Assembly (NCBI GenBank): GCA_964626565.1
Contig: CAZVFX010000025.1
Coordinates: 1 to 64,000, forward strand
Origin: CAZVFX01 sp964626565
GTDB taxonomy: Bacteria > Myxococcota_A > UBA9042 > CAIXZC01
DNA length: 64,000 nt
Direction: 5' to 3'
This document shows positions 8,744 through 17,333 of this stretch, piece by piece. Numbering within the stretch: the first letter of the stretch is position 1; each line of letters opens with the position of its first letter. Position numbers and translations under genes: made by a program. Below the pieces are notes generated by a model. That model searched no databases and was not told the origin of the DNA. It worked only from the letters and a program-made list of their open reading frames with translations.

Positions 8744-10135
8744 ATGACACTCACTCTCGAAAACCTGCGAAGTTCCGGCGTCCATCTCCTGGGGATAGGA
8801 GGGATCGGAGTCAGCGCTTTGGCCAGGATGTTGTTGCAAAGCGACGTCCCCGTTTCCGGGTGCGACGTACGGGAATCCACCATCACCACCGCCTTGAGGG
8901 CCGAGGGCGTGGATGTCCGCATCGGGCACTCCCCGAAACACCTGGCCAAATCCGAGGCGGTGGTCTACTCCACCGCAGTTCCCGAAGACAACGCCGAACT
9001 GTTGGCGGCCCGGGAATCGGATTGTGCGGTTCTGCATCGTTCCGAGCTGCTCTCAGTCCTGTGCGACCAGCACTTCACCGTGGGCGTAACCGGCACCAAC
9101 GGCAAAGGCACCGTCGCCACCATGATTACGTGGATCCTGGAAGCTGCCGGCATGGAGCCTTCGTTCTATATCGGCGGGCTATGCCCCAATCTCGGCACCA
9201 ACGCAAGGTGCGCGGGTTCCGGGCATCTGGTGGCCGAACTCGACGAAAGCGATGGTTCGCTGGTGAACATCAAGCCCCGCTGGGCACTGCTCAACAACCT
9301 GGAATTGGACCACCTCAACTACTACCGGGATTTCGACCAGGCAGTCGCGACCATCGAGACTTTCTTCAGCAATCTGGGGGATGACGCACGAGGGTTCTTC
9401 AACGCGGACGATGAAGGCACCCTGGAGGTCGCGGAGAGGCTGCCCGGTTTGTCCAAGGTGTTTTTCGGCAAGGGCGAAGACGCTGACTACCGTTATGAGA
9501 CGGTTGAGGTTCTGGACACCACCTCGAGGTTCATCGTGACCTCGAAGGGGGAGGCCGTCGAATACGTGGTCAACGTTCCGGGCGGCTACAACATAGAAAA
9601 TGCAGCCGGAGCCATCGCGGTGACCACTGAATTGGGCGTACCCACTGCGGATATCCGGCGCGGGCTGGCCACCTTCCGGGGGCTGGACAATCGCTACACC
9701 GTTCTGCGGGCCGGGAATCGGCAGTTGATCAAGGACTACATGTCCCATCCCACCGGCATTCGAAAGGTGTTGGCCACTGCGCGGTTGGGGGAGCCGGAAA
9801 GACTTCTGGCGGTGTTCAAGCCGTACCGCTACACCATGATCCGGTATCACGCCAAGAATTATGCGGCTGCGTTCGCCGGCGCGGATGAGGTGATCATAAC
9901 CGACATGTGGGAAGGGGGCGAGGAGCCGATCCCCGGCGTTGACACCGGCTGGCTCGTTGAGCAGATGAGAGCTGAAGGCCTCACCGTGCGCCACCTGCCG
10001 GAGATGGAGTTGATCCCGACGTACCTGCTGGACCGTTCCGAACCGGGGGATTGCGTCGTCTTCTTCGGCGGCAATGACTTGTTCGAGCTGGCTGAGGGCC
10101 TCGCTCGCAAACTCTCGGGAGGAAACCTTGGATAG
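8744..10135 (+). CDS. murC: Mur ligase family protein, MurC-like with altered ATP loop
   Basis: 463 residues, the usual MurC length. The N-terminal Rossmann domain has GIGGIGVSALA, then come a central Mur ligase domain and a C-terminal domain. AELDESDGS and LNNLELDHLNYY match MurC/Mpl (UDP-N-acetylmuramate to L-alanine or peptide ligase). However the ATP loop, normally GTHGKT, is G117-T-N-G-K121-G, and the usual DYAHHPT block reads D331-Y-M-S-H-P-T. Lys121 is kept, so ATP binding is plausible, but substrate choice may differ from standard MurC. ATG 8744 follows GAGGT. The next gene, murD, starts inside its end (8-base overlap), so the two are translationally coupled. The murC symbol is a best guess; an Mpl-like or other amino-acid ligase is possible. 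Confidence 0.75.
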   Translation: MTLTLENLRSSGVHLLGIGGIGVSALARMLLQSDVPVSGCDVRESTITTALRAEGVDVRIGHSPKHLAKSEAVVYSTAVPEDNAELLAARESDCAVLHRSELLSVLCDQHFTVGVTGTNGKGTVATMITWILEAAGMEPSFYIGGLCPNLGTNARCAGSGHLVAELDESDGSLVNIKPRWALLNNLELDHLNYYRDFDQAVATIETFFSNLGDDARGFFNADDEGTLEVAERLPGLSKVFFGKGEDADYRYETVEVLDTTSRFIVTSKGEAVEYVVNVPGGYNIENAAGAIAVTTELGVPTADIRRGLATFRGLDNRYTVLRAGNRQLIKDYMSHPTGIRKVLATARLGEPERLLAVFKPYRYTMIRYHAKNYAAAFAGADEVIITDMWEGGEEPIPGVDTGWLVEQMRAEGLTVRHLPEMELIPTYLLDRSEPGDCVVFFGGNDLFELAEGLARKLSGGNLG

Positions 10136-11510
10136 CCTGGCGGGAAAGATGTACAGCGTACTTGGATTGGCTCGCAGCGGCGTAGCCGCGGCCAACTACC
10201 TGGTGCGGCACGGCGCCCGGGTGGTCGCCAGCGACCTGAAGCCGGCCGACCAGCTTCCTTTGGACAAGCTGGACGCAGCGGTGGAGGTCAGGGCGGGCGA
10301 GAACTACGTGCGGGAAGGGGACACGGTGGTGATCAGCCCGGGCATCAAGCCCGGTTCGCCCACCGACGTAATGGCGCGAGCGCGCGGCGCAGAGGTCATC
10401 TCCGACATAGAGCTGTTCTATCGGCAGTGCCCTTGCCCTGTGGTCGCAATCACGGGTACCGACGGCAAATCCACCACCACTGCGCTCATCGGCTCTCTGC
10501 TGGAGGCCGCAGGGCTGAAGGTTTTTGTCGGCGGCAACATCGGCAACGCATGCATGGATGGCCTGGAAGGGCTGGGGCCGGACGATGTGGCAGTGCTGGA
10601 GATCAGCTGCTTCCAACTGGTGAACTGTCATCGCCTCCACCCGCTGGTCGCAGTGGTAACGAATATCGCCGAAGACCACGTGGAATATCATGGCAGCATG
10701 GAGGCCTATATTGAGGCCAAGAAGCGGGTTTTCAGAACTATGGGCGAAGGAGACCTGCTGGTGCTCAACGGTGAGGATCCCGAAATCGCGACCTGGGAAC
10801 TGCCCGAGGGAGCCGAGATAGTGCGATGGGGCTGGCACTCCGGGATGAATGCCTGGTCGGATCGGGAATCGGTGTTCTTCGAGGCCGACGGCCTCAAAGT
10901 CCGGATTGCAACTCTCGCGGACCTCAAGTTGAAAGGGCTGCACAACGTCGAGAATATCATGGCCGCGCTGCTCGTCCTCGACGGCCGCTTCGCGCCGCCG
11001 TCGCAAATCCTTGAGGCCCTCAAGGAGTTCCCGGGCCTGGAGCACCGCATGGAGTTCGTGGCCAACGTGGACGGCATAGCTTTCTACAACGACTCCAAGG
11101 CCACCAATCCTCACGCGGCGACCGCGGTCCTCAACGCTTTCGACCAGCGGTTCATCATGCTGGCAGGAGGGCACGAGAAGGGTGCGGACTATGCGGAACT
11201 GGGCAAGCTCATCGGTGAGCGCACCAGCGCCGCGGTCTGCTTCGGCGCCACCGGCGCCCGCCTCGCCTCAGCCCTCCCTTCAAAGCACCCTTCCACGGTG
11301 GTGGACACCCTGGACCAGGCGGTGCAGGCGGCATACAAAATGGCCGGTAAAGGCGAAATGGTGATTCTGGTTCCCGCAACCTCCAGTTTCGACCAGTTTG
11401 CCGACTACGAAGAACGCGGACGAGTGTTCAAACAACTCGTCCACAACCTCCAGGATAACAACAGTACCCCGAGTGCGAGCGAGGGGCCTGCGAAACGAGA
11501 GATGAGATGA
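10128..11510 (+). CDS. murD: UDP-N-acetylmuramoyl-L-alanine--D-glutamate ligase
   Basis: 460 residues from a TTG start. It adds D-Glu to UDP-MurNAc-L-Ala in cytoplasmic peptidoglycan precursor synthesis. Family blocks are all present: GLARSGVAAA, SPGI, ATP loop GTDGKSTTT, GGNIGN, EISCFQL, DHVEYHGSM, YNDSKATNPHA, AGGHEKGADY and PATSSFDQFADYEERG. TTG 10128 is preferred over ATG 10149 because GGGAGG (10117-10122) sits 5 bases before it; both give an intact domain. It overlaps the murC-like stop by 8 bases and the pheS start by 4 (ATGA), so it lies within one transcription unit. Confidence 0.9.
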   Translation: MDSLAGKMYSVLGLARSGVAAANYLVRHGARVVASDLKPADQLPLDKLDAAVEVRAGENYVREGDTVVISPGIKPGSPTDVMARARGAEVISDIELFYRQCPCPVVAITGTDGKSTTTALIGSLLEAAGLKVFVGGNIGNACMDGLEGLGPDDVAVLEISCFQLVNCHRLHPLVAVVTNIAEDHVEYHGSMEAYIEAKKRVFRTMGEGDLLVLNGEDPEIATWELPEGAEIVRWGWHSGMNAWSDRESVFFEADGLKVRIATLADLKLKGLHNVENIMAALLVLDGRFAPPSQILEALKEFPGLEHRMEFVANVDGIAFYNDSKATNPHAATAVLNAFDQRFIMLAGGHEKGADYAELGKLIGERTSAAVCFGATGARLASALPSKHPSTVVDTLDQAVQAAYKMAGKGEMVILVPATSSFDQFADYEERGRVFKQLVHNLQDNNSTPSASEGPAKREMR

Positions 11511-12529
11511 TAACTAAGATTGAAGGGTTGAAAACCCGGGCCGAACAGGAGGTCGCAGCCGCGGCCGACGAGCCTGCCCTCAGGCAGATCGAGGTCTCCC
11601 TGCTGGGCAAGAAAGGCCAGTTCAACGGCCTCATGAAGGAAGCCAAGAACGACCATTCCCTTGACCGGGCCACCTTCTTCGCCGGCTGGAACACCGCCAA
11701 GCAGGCAGTCCGGACCCTGGTTGACAAGCGACGGGAAGAGTTGAAGCGGGAGGCGCTGCTCCTGGAGGTGCAGGACCCCTATTTCGACCCTACCCTTCCC
11801 GGCCTGCCCGAAAAACTCGGCGCCATCCACCCGTTGAGCAAGATTGCAGAAGAGGTGGAAGACATCTTCACCTCCATGGGGTTCGTCATTCCCGACTACC
11901 CCGAGGCGGAATCGGAGTTCTTCAATTTCGAAGCGCTGAACATCCCTTCCGACCACCCGGCCAGGGATATGCAGGACACATTCTGGCTGAAAGACGGCAA
12001 CCTGCTGCGGACCCACACCTCCCCCGGGCAGATCAGGGCCATGGCCGACTATGAGCCGCCCTTCAGAGCCATCTTCCCCGGCAGAGTGTACCGGTACGAA
12101 GCGCTGGACGCATCCCACGAACACACCTTTCATCAACTGGAAGGACTCCTCATCGATCGTGAGGTGTCGGTGGCACACCTGATACACAGCATGAAAGTGC
12201 TGCTGGAGCAGATCCTCAAGCGCGAGGTGACCATCCGCCTGCGCCCGGGGTACTTCCCGTTTGTGGAACCCGGCTTCGAGTTGGACATTCAGTGCGCGGT
12301 GTGCGGGGGGAAAGGTTGCTCAGTGTGCAAACAGAGCGGCTGGGTTGAGCTTCTGCCCTGCGGCCTGGTACATCCCAACGTCATCCGATTCGGCGGCCTG
12401 GACCCCGATGAATGGCAAGGGTGGGCTTTCGGCCTGGGCCTGTCCCGGCTCGTTATGATGAAATATCAGATAAGCGACATTCGCCACCTCATGGGCGGCG
12501 ACCTGCGTTTCCTGGAGCAATTCGCCTAG
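11507..12529 (+). CDS. pheS: Phenylalanyl-tRNA synthetase alpha subunit
   Basis: 340 residues. With PheT it forms the (alpha-beta)2 enzyme that charges tRNA-Phe. N-terminal coiled coil (~1-85) is followed by the class II catalytic core: LLRTHTSPGQIRAM, the GRVYR motif 2 region, FVEPGFELD and motif 3 ending AFGLGLSRLVMM. A four-Cys insertion C263-A-V-C266 and C271-S-V-C274 looks like a zinc-binding loop, known in several bacterial PheS groups. ATG 11507 overlaps the murD stop (ATGA). Coupling of tRNA synthetase to cell-wall ligase genes is unusual. Confidence 0.95.
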   Translation: MITKIEGLKTRAEQEVAAAADEPALRQIEVSLLGKKGQFNGLMKEAKNDHSLDRATFFAGWNTAKQAVRTLVDKRREELKREALLLEVQDPYFDPTLPGLPEKLGAIHPLSKIAEEVEDIFTSMGFVIPDYPEAESEFFNFEALNIPSDHPARDMQDTFWLKDGNLLRTHTSPGQIRAMADYEPPFRAIFPGRVYRYEALDASHEHTFHQLEGLLIDREVSVAHLIHSMKVLLEQILKREVTIRLRPGYFPFVEPGFELDIQCAVCGGKGCSVCKQSGWVELLPCGLVHPNVIRFGGLDPDEWQGWAFGLGLSRLVMMKYQISDIRHLMGGDLRFLEQFA

Positions 12530-12553
12530 AATTTGCGGCAAGCGAGGTCTCAA

Positions 12554-14968
12554 GTGTACATTTCGTGGAACTGGCTGAACAGACACGTTGACCTGTCGGG
12601 GCTCGACCCCATGGAAGTGGGTTATCGCTTCACCATGTCGGTCGCTGAACTGGAAGGGATCGAACAGTTCGGAGCGACTTACGACCAGGTGGTTGCAGCC
12701 AAAGTGCTGGATATCCGCCCTCACCCCAATTCAGACCGCTTGACGGTTCTGGATCTGGACCTGGGTGACCGTCGGCTCGAAGCGGTTTCAGGCGCTCCGA
12801 ACATAAAGCAGGACTCCCTCATCGCACTGGCGCTTCCCGGCGTCAAGCTGGAAGGTGTGGAGGGCAAGCCGGTGGTAACCGAGGCGGAAGTGCGGGGCGT
12901 GAAGAGCCCCGGCGTCACCTGCTCCGAGCGGGAATTGGGTATCTCCGATGACCACTCAGGCCTCATGACGTTTCCTGAAGGTTCCTCACCCGGCACCCGG
13001 CTCACCGATGTGTTGCCGGTCCACGACTACGTCCTGGAAGTGGACAATAAGTCGATCACCCACCGGCCCGACCTGTGGGGCCACTACGGCATCGCCAGGG
13101 AAGTCGCGGCCCTTGTCGGGCGCCCGCTAAAGGCTTTCGACGTCACCATTCCTGAGGGCAGCGAGGACCCGCTGCAGGTGAGCGTGGAAGCCCCCGACTG
13201 TTGCCCCCGGTACACCGCGCTCGTCTTCGACGGAGTCACCATTGAACCGAGCCCCACGTGGATGAAGCTCGCGCTGGCCACAGTGGGCGTCAGGCCGATC
13301 AACAATGTGGTGGATATCACCAACTACGTCATGCTCGACGTGGGCAATCCGACCCACGCGTTCGACGCTCGGTTCGTTGCCGGCGACGCTATCATCGTGC
13401 GCTGCGCCGGTGACGACGAAGTGCTGGTCACCCTGGACGGGGAACCCCGGCGGTTGCTACCCGATGACGTGGTTATCGCTGACGGCCAACAGGGGGTAGC
13501 CTTAGGCGGCGTCATGGGCGGAGAAAACAGCGAAATCAGGGACGACACCTCCCGGGTGGTGCTGGAGGCGGCCTGTTTCAATCCCTCCAACATCCGCCGC
13601 ACTTCATCCCGCCTGGGACTGAGAACCGAGGCGTCGGCACGGTTTGAAAAGGGACTCGACCGTGAATCTCCCATACAGGCCACCGCACTCTTTGCCCGGC
13701 TGTTGAAGGAATTCTGCCCGGCAAGCAACCCGGTGAGCCGCTTCTACGACGTGGCCGCGCCGGAACCGGAAACCACCATCGTCACTCTCGGCTACGACTA
13801 CCTCTGCCAACGGCTGGGCACCACCATTCCCGCCGAGACTGTGGTTCAGATGCTGGAGGCGCTGGAGTTCGAGGTTGCGCGCAAGGAAGATGACTTCGTC
13901 ATTACGGTCCCCACCTTCCGCGCGACGAGAGACATCTCCATTGCTGAAGATATTGTGGAAGAAATCGGCCGGATCCACGGGTACGACAACATAGCCCCCG
14001 TCTCCCTCCTTGCCCCTGTTCGACCGGTGCCGCTGGTGCCCTCGAAACAGTTGGAGCGGCGCGCGCGCCGGGCGTTGGTTGCCCAGGGCTATTTCGAAAC
14101 CATGTGTTACTCTTTCGACTCTCTCGCCCTTGCCGACAGCATCGGCTACTCGCTGGAAGAGGGCGTTGAGCTGGCCAACCCAATCTCCTCGGACATGCCG
14201 GTGCTGAGAAGGTCCCTCATTCCCAACCTGCTCATCGCGCTGGGAAAGAACACCGCCCGGGACGAAGTTCGCCTGTTTGAGACCGGCCGGATTTTTCACC
14301 CCTCCGAGCACGGGCAGGAGGTTGCAACCAAGAACCGGATTCCCCGGCAGGAGCGGCATGTTGGCGGACTGGCGTACAGCCGCCGGGCCGAGGGTCTCGA
14401 CCTCTTCAGAACCGCTAAGGGGCATGTGGAGGGCCTTGGTCGAGCGCTGGCGCGGGGGGAGGTCAGCTTCGGCCACTCGGATGATACCAACGGCAAGCCG
14501 TGGTTGGTTGAGGGCAAGACGCTTTCCATCTCCATCGCAGGTGTGGAATGCGGAGTGTTGAGCGTACTGAACCCGCTGGTGAGAGACCGTCTGAAGTTGA
14601 AGGGCAAGGTCGCGGTTTTTGAAATCGACCTTGAGCCTTTCGTTGCGTCCCCGGACGCAACCGAGATGTTCAAGCCGCTGCCCCGGTTCCCGGCCATCCA
14701 GAACGACCTGAGCGTCATCGTGGACGCGGCGGTCACCAACGAAGCCGTGATCGCGGTCATCACCGACAGCGGCGGAACTCTACTCGACGAACTGGAGATG
14801 TTCGCCGTGTTCCGTGGCGGACCCATTCCGGAAGGGCGCAAGAGCCTCTCGTATCACCTCCGGTTCAGGAGTTCGGAGCGAACTCTTTCGGACAAAGAGG
14901 TGGAGCCCCTCATGGAAGAGATTCTAGCCGCTCTCCGAGCTACCGTAGGAGGAGAGATCAGGGTCTAG
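12554..14968 (+). CDS. pheT: Phenylalanyl-tRNA synthetase beta subunit
   Basis: 804 residues from GTG 12554, which has GAGG six bases upstream and gives the classical N-terminus V-Y-I-S-W-N-W-L. An earlier in-frame TTG (12533) lacks a ribosome-binding site. Domains in order: N-terminal tRNA-binding (EMAP/OB-like) domain with RPHPNSDRL (~40-150), B3/B4 editing-type domain (~210-390), B5 domain, pseudo-catalytic core and C-terminal ferredoxin-like anticodon-binding domain (FPAIQNDLSVIVD onward, ~712-804). It follows pheS by 24 bases and belongs to the same operon. Length fits bacterial PheT. Confidence 0.95.
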   Translation: MYISWNWLNRHVDLSGLDPMEVGYRFTMSVAELEGIEQFGATYDQVVAAKVLDIRPHPNSDRLTVLDLDLGDRRLEAVSGAPNIKQDSLIALALPGVKLEGVEGKPVVTEAEVRGVKSPGVTCSERELGISDDHSGLMTFPEGSSPGTRLTDVLPVHDYVLEVDNKSITHRPDLWGHYGIAREVAALVGRPLKAFDVTIPEGSEDPLQVSVEAPDCCPRYTALVFDGVTIEPSPTWMKLALATVGVRPINNVVDITNYVMLDVGNPTHAFDARFVAGDAIIVRCAGDDEVLVTLDGEPRRLLPDDVVIADGQQGVALGGVMGGENSEIRDDTSRVVLEAACFNPSNIRRTSSRLGLRTEASARFEKGLDRESPIQATALFARLLKEFCPASNPVSRFYDVAAPEPETTIVTLGYDYLCQRLGTTIPAETVVQMLEALEFEVARKEDDFVITVPTFRATRDISIAEDIVEEIGRIHGYDNIAPVSLLAPVRPVPLVPSKQLERRARRALVAQGYFETMCYSFDSLALADSIGYSLEEGVELANPISSDMPVLRRSLIPNLLIALGKNTARDEVRLFETGRIFHPSEHGQEVATKNRIPRQERHVGGLAYSRRAEGLDLFRTAKGHVEGLGRALARGEVSFGHSDDTNGKPWLVEGKTLSISIAGVECGVLSVLNPLVRDRLKLKGKVAVFEIDLEPFVASPDATEMFKPLPRFPAIQNDLSVIVDAAVTNEAVIAVITDSGGTLLDELEMFAVFRGGPIPEGRKSLSYHLRFRSSERTLSDKEVEPLMEEILAALRATVGGEIRV

Positions 14969-14984
14969 GACCCTGCCTTCCGTC

Positions 14985-16097
14985 ATGAATCAAGAACACG
15001 AAATACTGCTGGTGAGCAAACCGATCGTCCCGCCGTGGAACGACAGCGGAAAGAACCTGGTCAGAGACCTGGCCGGGACCGGAACGCGGTACCACTACCG
15101 AGTCATGTCGACCCGGGGCGCCGAAGCCCCCGGTCCCAGGGCCAAGGTAGACCCGGTCTACTCCGCCGCGGGCCTCTATTCCCCGGGACTCAAGCAGAAC
15201 CTGTCGGTGCTGAAGCGGCTTCTGAAACCGGACCGGCAGAGCCTCTATCATTTCTTCTTCGCACCGAACCCCAAGACGTCGAAGATGGCCAGAGCCGTAT
15301 TGAAGCTCAAGCGGCGAAAGTCGGTGCACACCATCTGCAGCGTACCGGCCACCTTCGAAGGGATTACGAGGCTCATGTTCGCCGACCGGGTAGTGGCCCT
15401 GTCGGAACACACCCGCGGTTTGCTGACAGACCACGGAGTGCACAACGTTGTGCACATTCCGCCCTGCATTCCGTCCGCGGACCTGATGCCGGGAGAGCGA
15501 AAAGACGCGGTGGTGAACCGGTTGAAACTTCCGGCCCGCCCTCTGGTTGTCTTCCCCGGCGACTACCAGTTCTCCAGTGCGGCCCGAATATGCGCTGACG
15601 CACTTCCCGCTATTGTTGCCAAGACCGACGCCCAATTCGTGTTCGCATGCCGCATAAAGCAGGAGCAGTCCCGGCAGATAGAGGCAGGCATCCGCGAAAT
15701 GGTCGCCCAGGCTAACCTGGAAAGCCGGGTGAGCTTCTTCAACGAGGTCGACGACATGGAAGCGCTGGTTGCCGCGGCCTCACTGGTGGTGTTGCCTGCC
15801 GACTCACTGTATGCCAAGATGGACATACCTCTGGTACTGCTGGAAGCTCTAAGAGATGAGGTCCCGGTGGTGGTGAGCGACCACGGCCCGCTGGCCGAAC
15901 TGGTTGCTGAGCCGGTAGGAGTAGCCGCGCCTGTTGGCAACGCCAATGCGTTCGCACATGCGGTGGTCGAACTGCTCCGTGACCCGGACCAGAGACGACA
16001 GATGGGCACGAAGGGAAGGGAGATGGTGCTGAGCAAATATAACCCGGAGACGGTTTCCGCCCGCTACGAACAACTTTACGACGAGCTGCTCTCATGA
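14985..16097 (+). CDS. Glycosyltransferase, GT4-like
   Basis: 370 residues, no signal peptide or membrane helix. Two Rossmann halves can be seen. The N-terminal half has VSKPIVPPWNDSGKNL, a GT4-type opening in which Gly-Ser/Asn residues contact the acceptor. The C-terminal half has VVFPGDYQFSSA, the VSFFNEVDDMEALVAAASLVVLP strand-helix and a donor-binding EALRDEVPVVVSD stretch with an acidic pair. It probably moves a sugar from a nucleotide donor to a surface glycan or lipid. The stop overlaps the next start by 4 bases (ATGA), linking it to the methyltransferase. The ribosome-binding site before ATG 14985 is weak. Confidence 0.8.
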   Translation: MNQEHEILLVSKPIVPPWNDSGKNLVRDLAGTGTRYHYRVMSTRGAEAPGPRAKVDPVYSAAGLYSPGLKQNLSVLKRLLKPDRQSLYHFFFAPNPKTSKMARAVLKLKRRKSVHTICSVPATFEGITRLMFADRVVALSEHTRGLLTDHGVHNVVHIPPCIPSADLMPGERKDAVVNRLKLPARPLVVFPGDYQFSSAARICADALPAIVAKTDAQFVFACRIKQEQSRQIEAGIREMVAQANLESRVSFFNEVDDMEALVAAASLVVLPADSLYAKMDIPLVLLEALRDEVPVVVSDHGPLAELVAEPVGVAAPVGNANAFAHAVVELLRDPDQRRQMGTKGREMVLSKYNPETVSARYEQLYDELLS

Positions 16098-16810
16098 CGC
16101 AAAAAGCCAACATCGACTATTACGACGAGTTCTCCACCCTGTACGAAAAGGAGCGGTGGAAACCTTATCATCGTTTCCTGGACGAAAGCGAAATCGAGGC
16201 GGCCCGGCCGTACTGCGAGGGAAAGGAAGTCCTGGAGGTCGGGTGCGGTACCGGACTGGTGCTGGAGCCCCTGTCCCTCATAGGTTCCAAAGCTTCGGGG
16301 ATAGACCTTTCCCGGGGAATGATCGAGAAAGCCGCGGCCCGGGGGCTCAACGTCACCCAGGCCAGCGCCACGAACCTCCCCTTCGACGACGACAGCTTTG
16401 ACTGCGTAGTCTCATTCAAGGTGCTCGCACACATTCCGGATATCGCCCAGGCAGTGGCTGAGTGTGCCCGGGTCACCCGGCCCGGTGGGCACGTCGTGCT
16501 GGAATTCTACAACCGCCACTCCATTCGCCAACTGGTGAAGATGGCCAAACCTGCCCAGAAAGTGGCCGACACCGGGACTACCGACGACCAGGTATACACT
16601 CGGTACGATACGCTGAACGATATCCGCGGCTATCTGCCGCCGGGAATGGAAGTGGTGAAAGTGGGCGGCTTCCGCTGCCTGGCGCCGACCTATCATTTCT
16701 ACAACGCACCAGTTGTGGGGAAGGCCACGGTGGCCGTCGAGTCGCTGCTGCGCAAGACCCCGCTTTCCCGCTTCGGTGGCTTCCTCATCGTGGTGGCCCG
16801 GAAGAGTTGA
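16094..16810 (+). CDS. SAM-dependent class I methyltransferase
   Basis: 238 residues. Motif I VLEVGCGTG (~46-54), the acidic end of strand 2 in GIDLS, motif II NLPFDDDSFDCVVS and post-motif GGHVVLEFYN identify a Methyltransf_11-type fold. The substrate is not predictable; the overlap with the glycosyltransferase and the lack of quinone or tRNA signatures suggest a small sugar or lipid acceptor. Translation is probably coupled to the upstream gene through ATGA. Confidence 0.85.
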   Translation: MTQKANIDYYDEFSTLYEKERWKPYHRFLDESEIEAARPYCEGKEVLEVGCGTGLVLEPLSLIGSKASGIDLSRGMIEKAAARGLNVTQASATNLPFDDDSFDCVVSFKVLAHIPDIAQAVAECARVTRPGGHVVLEFYNRHSIRQLVKMAKPAQKVADTGTTDDQVYTRYDTLNDIRGYLPPGMEVVKVGGFRCLAPTYHFYNAPVVGKATVAVESLLRKTPLSRFGGFLIVVARKS

Positions 16811-16820
16811 TGGCTGAAGA

Positions 16821-17330
16821 ATGACCCAACACCTGATTCACTCCATTCTCCTCGCCTTGCACAACCTTGCGCTGGTGGTCTGCGCCGGGGCTCCGTGCTA
16901 CCTTCTTCTGATAATTCTGAAGCGCGACCGGCAGGGTGGTGAAAACTCAGTTGAGTTGGACAAACTGCTGGCCCGGACCGTCAACGCCTCCCTGCCCTAT
17001 TTCTTCTTCTTCGCCTTGCTCCTCATCGCCACGGGCGTGGGCATGCCGCTGAATCGAGCGCTCAACTCCGGAGCGCTGCGCCCCATGAACCCGGTGGCCG
17101 GAACCGCGGCAATGCTGAAGCTTGTTTCCGCAGTGGCTTTCTTCAGCGTTATGGCCGTCACGTTCATGCGCTTCAACCGGCCTCTGCTCCGGCTGCTGAG
17201 CGAACCGAAAGGAGACCCGGAACGGATCCGGCAACTGAGCGCCCGACGGCGCAAGCTGCTGTCCGGAGCAACCTTCCTCGCCGCGTTGATCCTGATCCTC
17301 AGCGGCTTCATGCGCTTTCAGATGTGTTGA
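16821..17330 (+). CDS. Small integral membrane protein of unknown function
   Basis: 169 residues with four predicted membrane helices (~5-30, 58-80, 92-116 and 148-166) and a basic loop before the last helix. I do not recognise the family. It starts 10 bases after the methyltransferase and is last in the plus-strand cluster. It is convergent with the next gene, the two stops being only 3 bases apart, and no terminator hairpin is visible. Confidence 0.7.
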   Translation: MTQHLIHSILLALHNLALVVCAGAPCYLLLIILKRDRQGGENSVELDKLLARTVNASLPYFFFFALLLIATGVGMPLNRALNSGALRPMNPVAGTAAMLKLVSAVAFFSVMAVTFMRFNRPLLRLLSEPKGDPERIRQLSARRRKLLSGATFLAALILILSGFMRFQMC

Positions 17331-17333
17331 ACC

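Noticed and set aside
9981..11174. Minus-strand frame of 397 codons over murD
   Set aside because: murD has all its family motifs on the plus strand; the antisense frame is a by-product of GC-rich codons.
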